DNA of 64,000 bases from Erpobdella octoculata (GCA_963978895.1 OZ022245.1:25608568-25672567), one strand, 5' to 3'; numbered from the stretch's first letter, positions 1-15,723 are shown. Program-made: numbers and translations. Notes: generated by a model not told the origin, from the sequence alone.

Positions 1-480
1 GGGGTTTTTTAGAGGTTTTTCTAATGTTTGTCTCTCTCGCTCCCGTTTCCTTCTCCACTTTCCCGTTTTCGTCGCGTTCCCGGTCGCTTTTCCGCTCTCG
101 GTCGTTTTCCAGCTCCCGTTCGCTTTCCCGCTCAGAAGTTTTGTTATCGATTTTCTCTCTTGCTCGCGTTTCCTTCCAAGCTTGCTCTCCCGATTCCAGT
201 CGCTTTCCGCGTTCCCGGTCGCTTTCCGCGTTCCCGGTCGCTTTCCCGTTTCCGGTCGCTTTCCCGTTCCCGGTCGCTTTTCCGTTCCCGGTCGCTTTCC
301 CGTTCCCGGTCGCTTTCCCGTTCCCGGTCGCTTTCCCGTTCCCGGTCGCTTTCCCGTTCCCGGTCGCTTTCCCGTTCCCGCTCACGCTTGCTCTCCCGTT
401 CCCGGTCATGCTTGCTCTCCCATTCCCGGTCACGGTTGCTCTCCCGTTCACGCTCATTTTTTCTTTCCCATTCTTTCATA
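1..480 (-). mobile_element. Helitron 3' part with 18-bp minisatellite (minus orientation, cut by window edge)
   Basis: The first bases are the reverse complement of the sequence that ends the complete Helitrons at 852 and 5153. The terminal hairpin itself lies just outside the window. The body is an 18-bp direct repeat, unit on the minus strand GACCGGGAACGGGAAAGC, near-perfect from about 240 to 375 and degenerate on both sides. Together with the plus-strand element at 519-852 it forms a head-to-head inverted pair. Several serine/arginine-rich or proline-rich open frames cross it only because the period is a multiple of three; I do not call them genes. Confidence 0.7.
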
Positions 481-518
481 ACTTCTGTTAGCCTATAAAA
501 CGTAAAATAGATTTGCTA

Positions 519-852
519 AGACTATATATATATATATATGAATGTTTGTGGGTTAGTTTGTCTATTATAGAAACGGGAAAGCGACCCGGAACGGACAGCG
601 AGCGGGAACGGAAAAGCAAGCGTGAGCGGGAATGGGAGAGCAAACGTGAGCGGGAAAGCGACCGGGAGTGGTAAAGCGACCGGGAGCGGGAAAGCGACCG
701 GGAGCGGGAAAGCGACCGGGAGCGGGAAAACGACCGAAAACGGGAAAGCGAACGGGAGTGGGAAAGCAGGTGGGAAAGGAAACGGGAGAGAAAGAGACAA
801 ACATTAGAAAAACCTCTAAAAAAACCCGGGCAACGCCGGGTATCTCCGCTAG
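519..852 (+). mobile_element. Short non-autonomous Helitron
   Basis: The 3' end has the classic Helitron form: a short GC hairpin (CCCGGGCAACGCCGGG) followed about ten bases later by CTAG, then a flanking T. The 5' end is probably in the TCTATATATA-like stretch near 519-538, but a TA run blurs it. The core carries the same 18-bp GCGACCGGGAGCGGGAAA minisatellite as the inverted copy at 1-480. There is no Rep/helicase coding capacity, so it would depend on another element. Confidence 0.72.
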
Positions 853-970
853 TTACATATAAAAGCAATGGGTTTTAAAAATTCGTTTTTAATTTACTTG
901 TTTTTAATTTAAAAACGATGAGCTATGGGTACGAAAACGGTTTCACAAATTTTAAAAATATTCTCAACAG

Positions 971-1398
971 GCAACCAAGAAATTGGGGAATGGAAAGCAT
1001 TGTACAGGATCGTACTTGATCAGGAAGAAAACAAACGCTGATCATTTTGTGATGTCTACTGTGTAAGTTTTCTAGCCAATTTATATAAAAAATCAAAACA
1101 AGATTTAATTAAAATAAAATTATTTTTTTTAATTTGGTAACTTTTTATATATAAATTACCGGTTAAAAAACTTTATTTTTTTTGTTTTTAAAGTTATGAC
1201 AACACGGTTTTGCATTTCGTAATCCACACTTCTTCCGATACAAATGGTAGCCAAAAATATTATTTTTTTGATGACGGTGTCCGCTGCTCTAGGGTAAAAG
1301 ATTTACTGGATTACTACTCCGAGCACCAGTTTGGATCAGAGTGCCAGCCTGTTCCAAAATTTAGGCTGAAAAAACCCGTAGAAGAACAAAAGATTTAA
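971..1398 (+). CDS. SH2-domain adaptor, array gene A (last two exons only)
   Basis: Two exons are visible: 971-1062 (after ..CTCAACAG, before GTAAGT) and 1194-1398 (after ..TTTAAAG, stop TAA). They give 98 residues of an SH2 domain. The first exon holds the betaB strand GSYLIRKKT with the phosphotyrosine-binding arginine. The second holds betaD (LHFVIH, with the usual histidine), then KYYFFDD and VKDLLDYYSEH, the typical SH2 C-terminal half. The intron position and phase (phase 2) are the same as in the SH2 domains of the two downstream genes, so these are paralogues. Any N-terminal death-fold exons would lie before the window, or were lost when the Helitrons inserted upstream. The product is probably a cytoplasmic phosphotyrosine-binding adaptor, inferred from the domain only. 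Confidence 0.75.
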
Positions 1399-2118
1399 CC
1401 ATCATACAATGTTATATAAATATTATATTAAAACCTATTTTAAATGTAGTTAATATTAATTGTTGCATTCGTATGGATTGTATTTATAGAAACTTTTGCG
1501 AAGAAATTAATTAACTAAAATGACACCATAAAACACCGACAGTCGAGAGAAAACTTGATACAATTGTCAGCTTGAAATTAAATTCAAGATTGTAAAACAA
1601 GAAACAGTGAAAAACAAAAGAAACATTTTTTTAAAGTTTTCCATGCACGTCTATATTAGGCGTGTCTTTCATTTGCGAAAATACGATAGAAATTTTTTAA
1701 ACGTTATTTTTAAATTTCCTCTATGAAAAATATTAAAAAAAAATTGTTTTATTAAATTTTCAGATTGTTTGTACAAAATAAAATAAAATTAAATAATAAA
1801 CTTAAAAATTTCGTTTTTCACAAATCTTGTAATTCAGTAGCTTGTAAATTTTCGCAAATCGTTGTTTAATGTTGATAAGTCTATAACATAGAAAAACATT
1901 GTAAAGTAATTTGTAAAAATAAGGATAAGGTAATTTATACAAAAAGATGCAGGGTAGTTAAAACAAATCTTACTGATTATTGCAATTACAACAATTTTCA
2001 ACAGCAAAATGCTGAATTAAAAAAAAAATCATTACAAAACAGGTTGGTATCTCATCAGTAAGTAAAACAAGCAAGAACCAGAATGTTGTTTCTGCAAGAT
2101 GGATTTTAAAGCCTCATC
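1399..2118. other. AT-rich spacer, nothing recognised
   Basis: This is the 3' flank of array gene A. I see no open frame with plausible splice sites, no repeat boundary and no RNA gene. It probably contains the gene's 3' UTR and intergenic DNA. Confidence 0.5.
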
Positions 2119-2126
2119 CATACACA

Positions 2127-2507
2127 TAGGCGCGTAGCCAGGAAATTCTGACGAGGGGGGGACATTTTTGTGAAAAAAAAGATCATTTAGCAGGGATAAT
2201 ACCCCTCCCCCACAAATAAATATTTAGCCGTTCAAGACACATTTTAGAACCAGTTAAGCTTTTGCAATTTGCACATGTTCATTTTAAAGAATAACTTATT
2301 ACTTTTAGATTTTCCTATATAACTAACCGACAAATTTTGCCACCCCTTTAAAAAAACTAAACTTAAATGACTGCGGAGGTGCGTAACACAGGCAAATAAT
2401 GTTGGGAAAGTGCCCAAAATGCCCTCTTGAGCAGCTAAAAAGTGCCAACATTTCTGACGGCGGGGGGACAGTTATCCATGTCCCGTCCCCCTCTGGCTAC
2501 GCGCCTG
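2127..2507. mobile_element. hAT-type MITE, 381 bp
   Basis: It has terminal inverted repeats (left AGGCGCGTAGCCAG, right CTGGCTACGCGCCTG) and G-rich subterminal tracts. The flanking 8-bp direct repeats differ at one base (CATACACA at 2119-2126, CATATACA at 2508-2515). An 8-bp target duplication and CAGG-type ends fit the hAT superfamily. The first base of the left end appears mutated (T for C). It has no coding capacity. It sits between array genes A and B. Confidence 0.75.
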
Positions 2508-2937
2508 CATATACAAATAAGAGCGATTAATCTAATCATTTCCAAATCAATTTTGAAATAGAGTTTCTGGCACCAAAAGTTGTATCTTCTTTCTAAGTTA
2601 GCCTAAAAGGAACATTTATTAATTTGTGCTTCTTTGGCCTACCGTCATTTAGAGAATAAGTTAAATATATTAATATTAAACACTGGCTATACCTATACAA
2701 TGGTTTGTATATTACATATTGTGACAGACGCAGGCAGAATTTTGAGCACCAATTGTTTTGCAAAACTAAGCTATCCGACAAGGAAGTTTACTAACTATTG
2801 GAATTTCTCTCGTAGAATAGCCCCGATTTTTAAAATTTGTTTAATTACAAAATCTAATAAACGAATTGAAATTGGTTTTTTCCCTGAAACTATTTCTTCA
2901 TTGTAGTTTGTTATCGTTAAACTCAATTTTTCATATA

Positions 2938-7252
<4,315 letters not shown>

Positions 7253-8222
7253 AAATCCTGTATACATTAGAAGTAACAAATTTTTGTATAATACTTTTTA
7301 CCTGTATTTAGAATCGTTAAGTTTTTCCGTTATTGTTTGTTATCACTCAACGTGCATTTTCAGGGACTAGGTTTTAAATAAATTGTTCATTAGGCGAATA
7401 AACTGTTCTAACAACTTTTTTTTTCACTTTTTTTGTAGTTGAAATTATTAATTACTTTGCAAGTACATTTCTTTATGTTCTACCCTCGTTTAGACTTGTG
7501 AGTTCTCAAAGTGCGAAGTGAAAATAAAGTTTTTTGTGGTTTCAATTGTTTGCTTAATCGATTTGATTCGGTGTCGGTATTATTGAACATTTTTAGGTTT
7601 GTTGGAGCTAACTTGACTTAATTTTTTTATAACCAATGAAACTTTTAATTCTTTTTGTTTTCTCAACAAAAAACACGTTTTATTAATGTTATTGCCAACA
7701 GGATTACAATTAGTGCGTTATAGCTAATTTGTCATACTATCATAAGTTAGCTTTTATTGCATCAGAAAAAATCATCTCCGTTATTTGCTGGCGGTGTAGG
7801 TACCTACTTTTATTTTCAGCCAAGCGTATTATATTGTGAGCTTTAAAATATATTAAAAAGCTATAAAAAAATAGCTTGAGATCATGAACGTTTGCACCCG
7901 TTAAAAATCCATAATATATTGTTGTTAGTTAAAAAAAATAGAATTTAAAAAAATTTCATACAAAATACTTCTTTTTACAGTGATTTATTTATAGCTCATT
8001 ACGTGTGTGGTCAAGGTCTATTTACTCAATTTTAAATCTTTTCCCGTTATTCGAAAATGAAAAACTTAGGAGCAATTAAATTAAATTGTCTTTTTTTGTA
8101 TTGAGCAAAAAAAGAATTTTTCTAGATCAATTTAGAGAAAAAAATATGGCAAATACACAAAATAGATGTAATCTTATATCTTATAAGCTAAGAAGCAAAG
8201 CTAATATTTTGCTTCTCGTTTT
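7253..8222. other. AT-rich spacer after array gene B, nothing recognised
   Basis: It includes the probable 3' UTR of gene B (an AATAAA lies near 7375-7380, in AAATAAATTG context). I see no other gene or repeat before the minisatellite. Confidence 0.5.
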
Positions 8223-9445
8223 TCCACTGACCCCTAGCTGACGCATGTCAACTACCCCTAGCTGACGCATGTTAATGACCTCTAGCTGACGCATGTCAAT
8301 GACCCTTAGCTGACGCATGTTAATGACCTCTAGCTGACGCATGTCAATGACCTCTAGCTGACGCATGTTAATGACCTCTAGCTGACGCATGTCAATGACC
8401 TCTAGCTGACGCATGTTAATGACCTCTAGATGACGCATGTCAATGACCTCTAGCTGACGCATGTTAATGACCTCTAGCTGACGCATGTCAATGACCTCTA
8501 GCTGACGCATGTTAATGACCTCTAGCTGACGCATGTCAATGACCTCTAGCTGACGCATGTTAATGACCTCTAGCTGACGCATGTCAATGACCTCTAGCTG
8601 ACGCATGTTAATGACCTCTAGCTGACGCATGTTAATGACCTCTAGCTGACGCATGTTAATGACCTCTAGCTGACGCATGTTAATGACCTCTAGCTGACGC
8701 ATGTTAATGACCTCTAGCTGACGCATGTCAATGACCTCTAGCTGACGCATGTTAATGACCTCTAGCTGACGCATGTTAATGACCTCTAGCTGACGCATGT
8801 TAATGACCTCTAGCTGACGCATGTCAATGACCCCTAGCTGACGCATGTTAATGACCTCTAGCTGACGCATGTCAATGACCTCTAGCTGACGCATGTCAAT
8901 GACCTCTAGCTGACGCATGTTAATGACCTCTAGCTGACGCATGTCAATGACCTCTAGCTGACGCATGTTAATGACCTCTAGATGACGCATGTCAATGACC
9001 TCTAGCTGACGCATGTTAATGACCTCTAGCTGACGCATGTCAATGACCTCTAGCTGACGCATGTTAATGACCTCTAGCTGACGCATGTCAATGACCTCTA
9101 GCTGACGCATGTTAATGACCTCTAGCTGACGCATGTTAATGACCTCTAGCTGACGCATGTTAATGACCTCTAGCTGACGCATGTTAATGACCTCTAGCTG
9201 ACGCATGTTAATGACCTCTAGCTGACGCATGTCAATGACCTCTAGCTGACGCATGTTAATGACCTCTAGCTGACGCATGTTAATGACCTCTAGCTGACGC
9301 ATGTTAATGACCTCTAGCTGACGCATGTCAATGACCCCTAGCTGACGCATGTTAATGACCTCTAGCTGACGCATGTCAATGACCTCTAGCTGACGCATGT
9401 TAATGACCTCTAGCTGACGCATGTCAATGACCCCTAGCTGACACA
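8223..9445. repeat. 24-bp minisatellite, about 50 copies
   Basis: The unit is ATGTYAATGACCTCTAGCTGACGC, with a C/T variant at one base that partly alternates between neighbours. Rare variants mark a higher-order duplication: a CTAGATGAC unit recurs 552 bp apart (8430 and 8982) and a GACCCCTAG unit 504 bp apart (8831 and 9335). One minus-strand frame is open throughout (8181-9446, octapeptide MRQLEVIN/D) because 24 is a multiple of three; the other minus frames have a stop in every unit. I see no start context, splice site or neighbouring domain to support translation. Confidence 0.95.
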
Positions 9446-9877
9446 TTCTGTTTCCACGCTCTCGTTGAACTTACTAGCTCTACCTTTTTTACGAATAATC
9501 GACAGTAAGTGTGTTATATTTATTTCACAGCTAATCAACTATGGAACGAGTTTAAAAATATTAAAATACAAAAAGTTATGTTAATTTTAATTTCATCAAC
9601 TCAAAATTAAATTAATAATATAAAATTTTAATCATTTCTGCAGTACAAAATAATTTATAACCATATTAATAAAATCATTTTCGTCGTTCATAAACAAGGA
9701 AGTTAACAGAAAACCCAACCAAATAACTCAATAAATAAAAACAAGAGACTCCTTCGTTGTATCGCCTCCTCAGTTGTCAGCTGAAAGATTTAAAGACTTG
9801 CTCATATACTAACATTTAAAAAATATACGGATTATAAATACAAAAAGCTTTTACTAATTTTCATCCGACACGAAAAA
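9446..9877. promoter_or_regulatory. Upstream region of array gene C
   Basis: This is AT-rich DNA between the minisatellite and the gene C start codon. It should hold the promoter and 5' UTR, but I see no clear TATA box or other recognisable site. The call rests on position only. Confidence 0.3.
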
Positions 9878-10872
9878 ATGGCAAACTTTGCAGCTAATGA
9901 GAAATTCGATTCTAGCGAGCGATTTGCAGTCTTGTCAGAAGAACAACAACGTGATATAGGAGACATTTTAGGGCCCATGGATGACCTCGTATTTATCGTG
10001 CACCGACTGGGGTTGCAGGAAAAATTTGACCTCATCAAAAGCTCTGAAAGTCCCGGGCATAGAGCCTTAAACATGTGGTCTGAGAAAGCGGGCTCAACTT
10101 TTAATGTACTGTGGATGGTTTTCAGATCTCTAGAACGATGTGATTTGATAGCAAAGCTGGAACATTATGTTAATAGTGAGTAATTTTTTGTAGATCAATT
10201 GTTAACCTAATATTTTAAAAAGATTCTCACTTGTGTGAGTTTGCTTTAAGAACCCGAGGACAGTTTCAGACCTGAAAAAGTAAAAAAACCAGTGAGTTTA
10301 GTTTTCAATCATAAAAAATGTTTTGCTCTAATAAAATCAATATGATTTTCTATTTTATTTATTAAACCATCAACAACAGCAGCAGCCTAATGGCTCTAAT
10401 ACTTATGGAAATATAAGAAATTTTGCTAATATCTCAAAAGAACAAGTAAGCTGCTGTTTTTTTTCATTTTAAAAACTAGGCAAATTATTTATATTTTTAA
10501 TTACATTTGTAGGCTGTCGATATGCTTAAAAACTGTGGCAGAAGAGGATGTTACGTTCTTAGAAAAAAAACAAACTCCTATCAATCGTACGTTCTTTCAA
10601 CGCTGTGAGTGATCGAGATTCAATAACGAAAGTTCTAGGCATTTTCAACTTGTTATTCTACATTTTATTCACTTTTCAGGTACGAAAACAAAGTATGGCA
10701 CTTTGATATTTTTAAAAAAGACGACGAAGATGGTTCAAAATATTATATATTTAAAAACGCTTATTTATCTCGGACGATAAATGACTTGATAACGCATTAT
10801 ACGAATAACCCTTTCAAATCAGAAGTAGACAACGTTCCAGAATTTTTTCTTAGTGAACCGATATGTAAATAA
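9878..10872 (+). CDS. DEATH-like plus SH2 adaptor, array gene C
   Basis: Five exons, all GT-AG and in phase: 9878-10175, 10251-10291, 10386-10445 (the acceptor could shift by CAG triplets), 10513-10604 and 10680-10872, encoding about 227 residues. Exon 1 is a death-fold domain with a helix GHRALNMWSEKAGSTFNVLW followed by VFRSLERCDLIAKLEHYV, the same pattern and phase-1 exit as gene B. A short linker exon resembles one in gene B (GNIRN next to ISKEQ; gene B has YRNISRDM). The last two exons form an SH2 domain: CYVLRKKT with the phosphotyrosine arginine, then KVWHFDIF and NDLITHYTNN. This is the most compact and certain member of the array. An adaptor linking tyrosine phosphorylation to death-fold assembly is inferred. 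It has no kinase, caspase or TIR domain. Confidence 0.8.
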
Positions 10873-12269
10873 TTTAATTATTAACAGCAACGTGTTCATT
10901 TATTTTCTATCATCTTGATCTCTTTTTTGCTTACTTATAAGTTAGTTGGACCCTATTGCCACCAGAACCCAGTAGATTAAAATCATTTTCTGGTGCTCAG
11001 ATAGTGTTTCAAGTTTCAATACTTTGACTAGTTGAATGTTCGAGACTAGCCGGCTGAATGCTGACCGACTGACTAATTAGCTTCACACCTAACAGAACTT
11101 GCAGTGTTACTTAGTTCAGGTGAACAGAAAATTTAAGCCAGGGACGTCATTTATTTAGAGTGGGCAGGAAGGAACTGCTCCTCTTCAGATTTTAAAGTGG
11201 ACTTCTCCAGACGGTTGAAGTGGGCTTCTTCTGGAACATACACCACCCGCGGTCATCAGCTCTTTCTGAAAAGAAAAGTTTAGCATTATGAGAACATTTT
11301 TTGGAGCGTGTGAGCTTAATGAACATGTTGCCTTTTAATGGTTTGATCAAATAACGGCCTTGGCTTCAGAACAGATATTTTTAGTTTATTTATAAACACT
11401 GGAACTTATTTCAAACCCGTTAAGTTTAGTTTAAAATCTTTAAAAAAAAACTATAATGGTTTTTTAATGCCATCAGTAAGTTGAAAACATAAAACCGACA
11501 AATGTCAATATCTATTTTATAAAACCAGAAGATAAACAGCATTTTGTTAAAACATCCACAATGGTAATGTACTAAACGGTATTAGGCCTATAAAAATGTC
11601 TCATATGACAATTGTAGATTAGCACCAATTTTGGTCAACCTAATTTACTTGCCAAAACTGCATGAACAATTTTGAAAGAAAGTTGAAAAACTACATTTTT
11701 CTAGTTGGCCAGTCATTTTTCTCACCATGAAGTCACTTCCGCCAAAAATGTGTTTTCAAGATGTCCACTGTTTTATTTATAGAGTCAAAACTGTTGGCAT
11801 AACTGGCTGCCACAGTTAAAACTTGGTGGGTCGAAATAACATCAATTGGTAACCATTGGTGGAAACCCGAATAAAACTGATGCACGTTAAATTATGCCAT
11901 TTAAAGATTTTTATTTGCAAAAAGTTATTTTTAGGATTTAGGGAAGCTATTAAGACAAAATGCAAACTTCTTTAAAGACCGCGCAGATAAGATCTTAGAA
12001 GTTCATTATTAAGTTTACGCCATTTTTAACGAGTGTAAATTAGTTTCTGTTTGTTTTTTTTTTGTTTTTTAAATAAAAAAATTAATAATTCTAGCCAAGT
12101 AGTATTATTTATCAACGAAACCAAAATGTTCCAGTTTCTTGTTCTTCAAAATCGCACTGTAAAGTTAAGATTTTCAAAAAAAAATGGTAGTAATTTCGAG
12201 ACATAAAACCAATTAGAAAATAACGTTTACAAGACAAGTACCTACAAAAATAGAACTATATATTGTAAT
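10873..12269. other. Intergenic DNA between the two arrays
   Basis: No gene is recognised. Around 11143 the string CAGGGACGTCATTTA followed by G-rich sequence resembles the left end of a hAT-type MITE (compare 58833), but I could not find a partner end or target duplication. The rest is AT-rich and featureless to me. Confidence 0.4.
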
Positions 12270-12409
12270 AATTTATTATTACCTTGGTATCTGTGCATTA
12301 AATAAGTTTTGAATATATATTTGCTAAATAGCTCATTAAAAATGGCGCAGATTTAATTCTAAGCGTAGCCTGTTCACGAATCGTACGAGTTTGAATTAGT
12401 TGACAAATT

Positions 12410-12521
12410 AAGTATGGCTCGATGACCACCCCTTGTGATCGAAGTCGATAAATACCCGAAAAAATAGGATATGTCGTATCAAATCCGTTTCGAGCAGGAC
12501 ACGTAGTTGAACCGTTCAAAA
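12410..12521 (+). promoter_or_regulatory. Proximal promoter of the first NPC2 gene
   Basis: This stretch is conserved with 20066-20176 in the sister gene, including ATCGAAGTCGATAAATACCC (TATA-like core GATAAATA) about 70 bp before the start codon and a TCGAGCAG element. Conservation after duplication could simply be recent descent, so the TATA assignment is tentative. Confidence 0.35.
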
Positions 12522-13772
12522 ATGCAGGCTTTGTATGTTCTCCTTTTTGTTGGCTGTATTTATTCAGCACAAGCTATTAACTGGAAATCTTGCGGTTAGT
12601 ATAGTTACACTGTAAATATACATATAATATACGTAAAGTTTATACTAGCAAAGGCACAATAATATTTTATTTTATTATATTATATACAGCATATATAATA
12701 TACATATATACATTGTTATAATATATATATGTGTGTGTGTGTATATGTATAAAATAAAATAATTGTTTTTTTTTCATTTACCTTGTGTTTTGTTGTTTTT
12801 TAAAACTGTAGTTCGTTTATGTTTCCATCAATATAATAAGAAGAAATAGTTTTTTTTCATGTTATACATTGGGTCTGTGTGTAAATAAATTTAGCTAGGC
12901 TAGTGTAAATAAGACTATGGTAGTTCATAGGTATTACTTGAGTTATCCAATGTACATAAACGTTTTATATTTTACTGCCACAGGTCCTGATGGAGTAGTT
13001 AAGAGTGTTACTATTCCCGGCTGTGAGAATGAACAAATCTGTCAGCTACACAGAGGAAAAAATGTTACCTTTGCTGTCGATTTTATCCCTAGTGAGAAAC
13101 ATTCAGTTTTGTGTTAAAATTTGATGCAAAAATTTATTCTCAAGTCTTATTCAATTAAAATACATTTAATCGTCATGATTTTTTTTTCAGACCGCGACGC
13201 ATCTCAAGCCAAAGCTGTGGTGCACGGTAAAGTTTACTTCATCACTCGTCCTTTCCCTTTGCAGAATCCTAATGCTTGCCAGAATTCTGGCCTCACCTGT
13301 CCCTTAAAATCTGGAACCAAATACGATTACAGCACAGCTATTTTTATCCAAAATTATTATCCTAAGGTGATCTAATGATTTCTTTATTTTGGCACAAACG
13401 AGTTTTTTGAGAGTTTAATATCAACGTTAACTGTTGTTACTTATTATATTATTTTTTTTTAAATTTTATAATCGTATTTGTCAACTATTCAAAAAAACTA
13501 GTAAATGATTTCTGATTAATTTTGAAAACATGAGCGGTGAAAGACGATAAAGACATTCGTGTCAAAAATGTTTATCGGTTTTAACACCTTGATATTTTAT
13601 ATTTATAAATTATATTAATTTATACATATTCCAGATTTACCTGCTTATGTTTTGATTAATCTTCAAATAATTGTCTATTTATTTCTAGGTCAGTGTTAAG
13701 GTGGAATGGAAACTGGTCGACGAGCATAACAATAACATCTTCTGCATTATGGTACCCGCCCGATTAGCTTGA
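12522..13772 (+). CDS. NPC2-like secreted sterol/lipid-binding protein, copy 1
   Basis: Exons 12522-12594, 12984-13091, 13191-13366 and 13689-13772 give 146 residues, the normal NPC2 length. Residues 1-18 are a signal peptide ending at about AQA. The mature ML domain has the six conserved cysteines (SCG, PGCENEQIC, NACQNSGLTC, IFC), an N-glycosylation site NVTF, the AVVHG motif and the terminal VEWKLVDEHN strand typical of NPC2. NPC2 proteins bind cholesterol or other hydrophobic ligands in the lysosome, or act as secreted carriers in expanded invertebrate families. The three genes here have identical intron phases. The next gene (20177) is its near twin. Ligand and tissue cannot be read from sequence. 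Confidence 0.93.
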
Positions 13773-14232
13773 ATGCAGACATGTTTTGAAAATTTTCAAA
13801 TTGAGACAATCCTTATAAATAAAACTTTTCTTTTACTAGCTGCATAAAATTTTTATAGGAATGCAGTATGTCTATTAATGCTCTTTTATTAGGAAATTAT
13901 ACATTAAAAATTTATTTGAAAACGTGTTTTGTGTTTAACGTTTTTAAAAATTACGAAAACGTTTATGAACAGACAAGTAAAGATTTAGGTCTCTGCTATA
14001 AGCAGTGCAATCATTATCTCGTACATATCCTAAGTGGTGTTTTTCAGTTTTATTTCTCAATGCATAATCGCATGCAAACTCCAAAAATCATCAACAACTA
14101 GGCAGATAACCGAAAGATTAATCCAATACACCCACGACCTGCAAGTCAGGGCTTCGATTTGCAATGCAGGACAAGTCCGAAGGTTGACTCAATTTTTTTT
14201 TCTCGGCTTGGTATAAATAAATACAATATACG
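13773..14232. other. 3' flank of NPC2 copy 1
   Basis: It contains AATAAA at about 13818 (ATAAATAAAACTTTTC context). The sequence is shared with the 3' flank of the second copy, so it belongs to the duplicated block and has no gene of its own. Confidence 0.6.
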
Positions 14233-14240
14233 CATCTGGA

Positions 14241-15223
14241 CAATGGCGTCGCCACATGGGAGCACTTGGAGCACGTGCTCCCCCTGAAAAATTAAATTGT
14301 CGTAATTTCGAAGCTGATTAATTGCTTCTGCGGTCCTGCGGAGCCCCAGTGCGGACAACGTGGTAAATATATAAAGGATAGCGTCTTTTTATAGTACTTA
14401 CGTAGTTACGTTGTTTTCAAGTAAATACTACAGAAAACATTGCGACAGCAAATTTCCCAAATATCTTGAATTTATTTATACCGTTCCGTAATGCCGTGCG
14501 TAATGCTGACTCACACTGGCCAGCTAAAGCTTGTCCGCCATGCATGGAAGAACTTCGACGTTTGTATTCCATTTTGATCGCAGTTCCTGTAACAAGTGCT
14601 GGATGCGAACGTGTTTTTAGTAAGCTGGCTTTAATCAAAAATAAACTGCGTTCAACCATGGCGCAAGATCGTCTTCAGTATTTAGTATTGTGCAGTGTAG
14701 AACGGGATGTTCTGAAACAGGCATCACTGGACAATATCGTTGACAGATTTGCGCACGCTGAAAATCGACGTATTCGTTTGATTTAATTTTCAATGTTTTG
14801 TTTTCCTTGACATTGTTCAAGTTAGTACAACAGTGTGTCAGTGTCAGTGAACAGTTCAAAAATCAACAGACTAGTAGCAGGCTAGTAACGTTATAATAAT
14901 ATCTCCAATCATCATATTCATAGTAATATCAACAATCAATAATCAATCAATATGTGCTGTGTAATTATTTGATTATTAAATAGAAATTCAAATTTGTCTG
15001 AAATAAATTCAATATTCATTCATTCAAAACACTGTGAACACTTCAACACATATATTCTACTGTATCACTGTGTAAATCAATTAATCACAGAAATTCTAAA
15101 TAATTTTGTAACCGATTACACGGGTATTGTCTAAAATTTTCCCGAAATCTGGTACATTGATTGCTTATTTTTAATTTGCTACATTGCTGCTCCCCCTGGA
15201 TTAAAAAGCTGGCGACGCCACTG
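14241..15223. mobile_element. hAT element, 983 bp, with perfect target duplication
   Basis: Ends are CAATGGCGTCGCCA (left) and TGGCGACGCCACTG (right), flanked by identical 8-bp repeats CATCTGGA (14233-14240 and 15224-15231). The sister block near 21780 has a single CATCTGGA with no insertion, which is the empty site. Inside is the transposase C-terminal fragment at 14466-14786. The rest of the transposase is deleted, so it is non-autonomous. Confidence 0.93.
14466..14786 (+). pseudogene. hAT transposase C-terminal fragment
   Basis: The 106-residue frame contains LRRLYSILIAVPVTSAGCER, then VFSKLALIKNKLRSTM and LCSVERDV. This is the hAT dimerisation domain of the ZMYM/P52rIPK-like type often seen in animal genomes. 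The N-terminal zinc finger and catalytic core are missing, so it is a relic. Confidence 0.88.
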
Positions 15224-15512
15224 CATCTGGAATGATAAAGTTGGACACGTTTCCAGTTCGGACACGGCGTACGTGTGTTCAGTGAAGTGTGCGATCACAC
15301 GTGCAAACACGGGCTATTTCATTTATGCCTAATGACATCCTTGGATTATTTTGCCAAGTCCAACTGAGTTCAAAACGGTCTTGCCAACAGGTTCAAAGTC
15401 AATGTCAGTTTCTGGCTAGTATATGGCAACCAGTGAATCTGCCAATATTTTCGCTTTGTTATCTTTTTGATCTTTTTTGTGAATTTTATAGGTCTTGATT
15501 ACTGTTTTTTTT

Positions 15513-15723
15513 ATAATAGTTTATAGTCCTTTACACCAAGTGTTTTAAGACTGAAACGGCTGTGTCAGAAGCACCTAAGGATTGGGACTGGCTTGCAAAA
15601 GCAAGGCGGAGTTGTCTTGATTGCTGTTAAACTAGAAGTCATATCTAAAGACTATTGAGTTTGGTCAGTTGTGTTTGTTCGTGCAGTCCTAAAACAGCTG
15701 ATTAAAGGACTATAAACTATAAT
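15513..15723. mobile_element. Short inverted-repeat element (MITE-like)
   Basis: TAGTTTATAGTCCTTTA at about 15518 reappears as its reverse complement near 15703-15720, giving about 210 bp bounded by 17-bp inverted repeats. The target duplication is unclear, possibly TA or ATA. It lies just past the duplicated NPC2 block and could instead be an internal inverted repeat of the P-like element that follows. Confidence 0.5.

Larger units (their letters stand above)
12270..15475. repeat. NPC2 duplication block, copy 1
   Basis: Apart from younger insertions, it matches 19586-21977 in promoter, exons, introns and several hundred bases of 3' flank. The left edge is near ATTTATTATT and the right edge near TTATCTTTTTGATCTT. 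A hAT at 14241-15223 is present only in this copy. Confidence 0.8.

Noticed and set aside
144..862. Overlapping Arg/Ser-, Phe/Pro- and Gly/Lys-rich open frames on both strands
   Set aside because: They follow an 18-bp minisatellite inside Helitrons; all frames are open because the unit lacks stops and has a length divisible by three.
8223..9445. CRISPR-like array
   Set aside because: The units are contiguous without variable spacers, and the genome is animal.
8181..9446. 421-codon open frame with MRQLEVI(N/D) octapeptides as a repeat-protein gene
   Set aside because: The frame is explained by the 24-bp period. There is no start context, splice structure or flanking domain. Kept as a repeat, with the coding idea noted as a finding.
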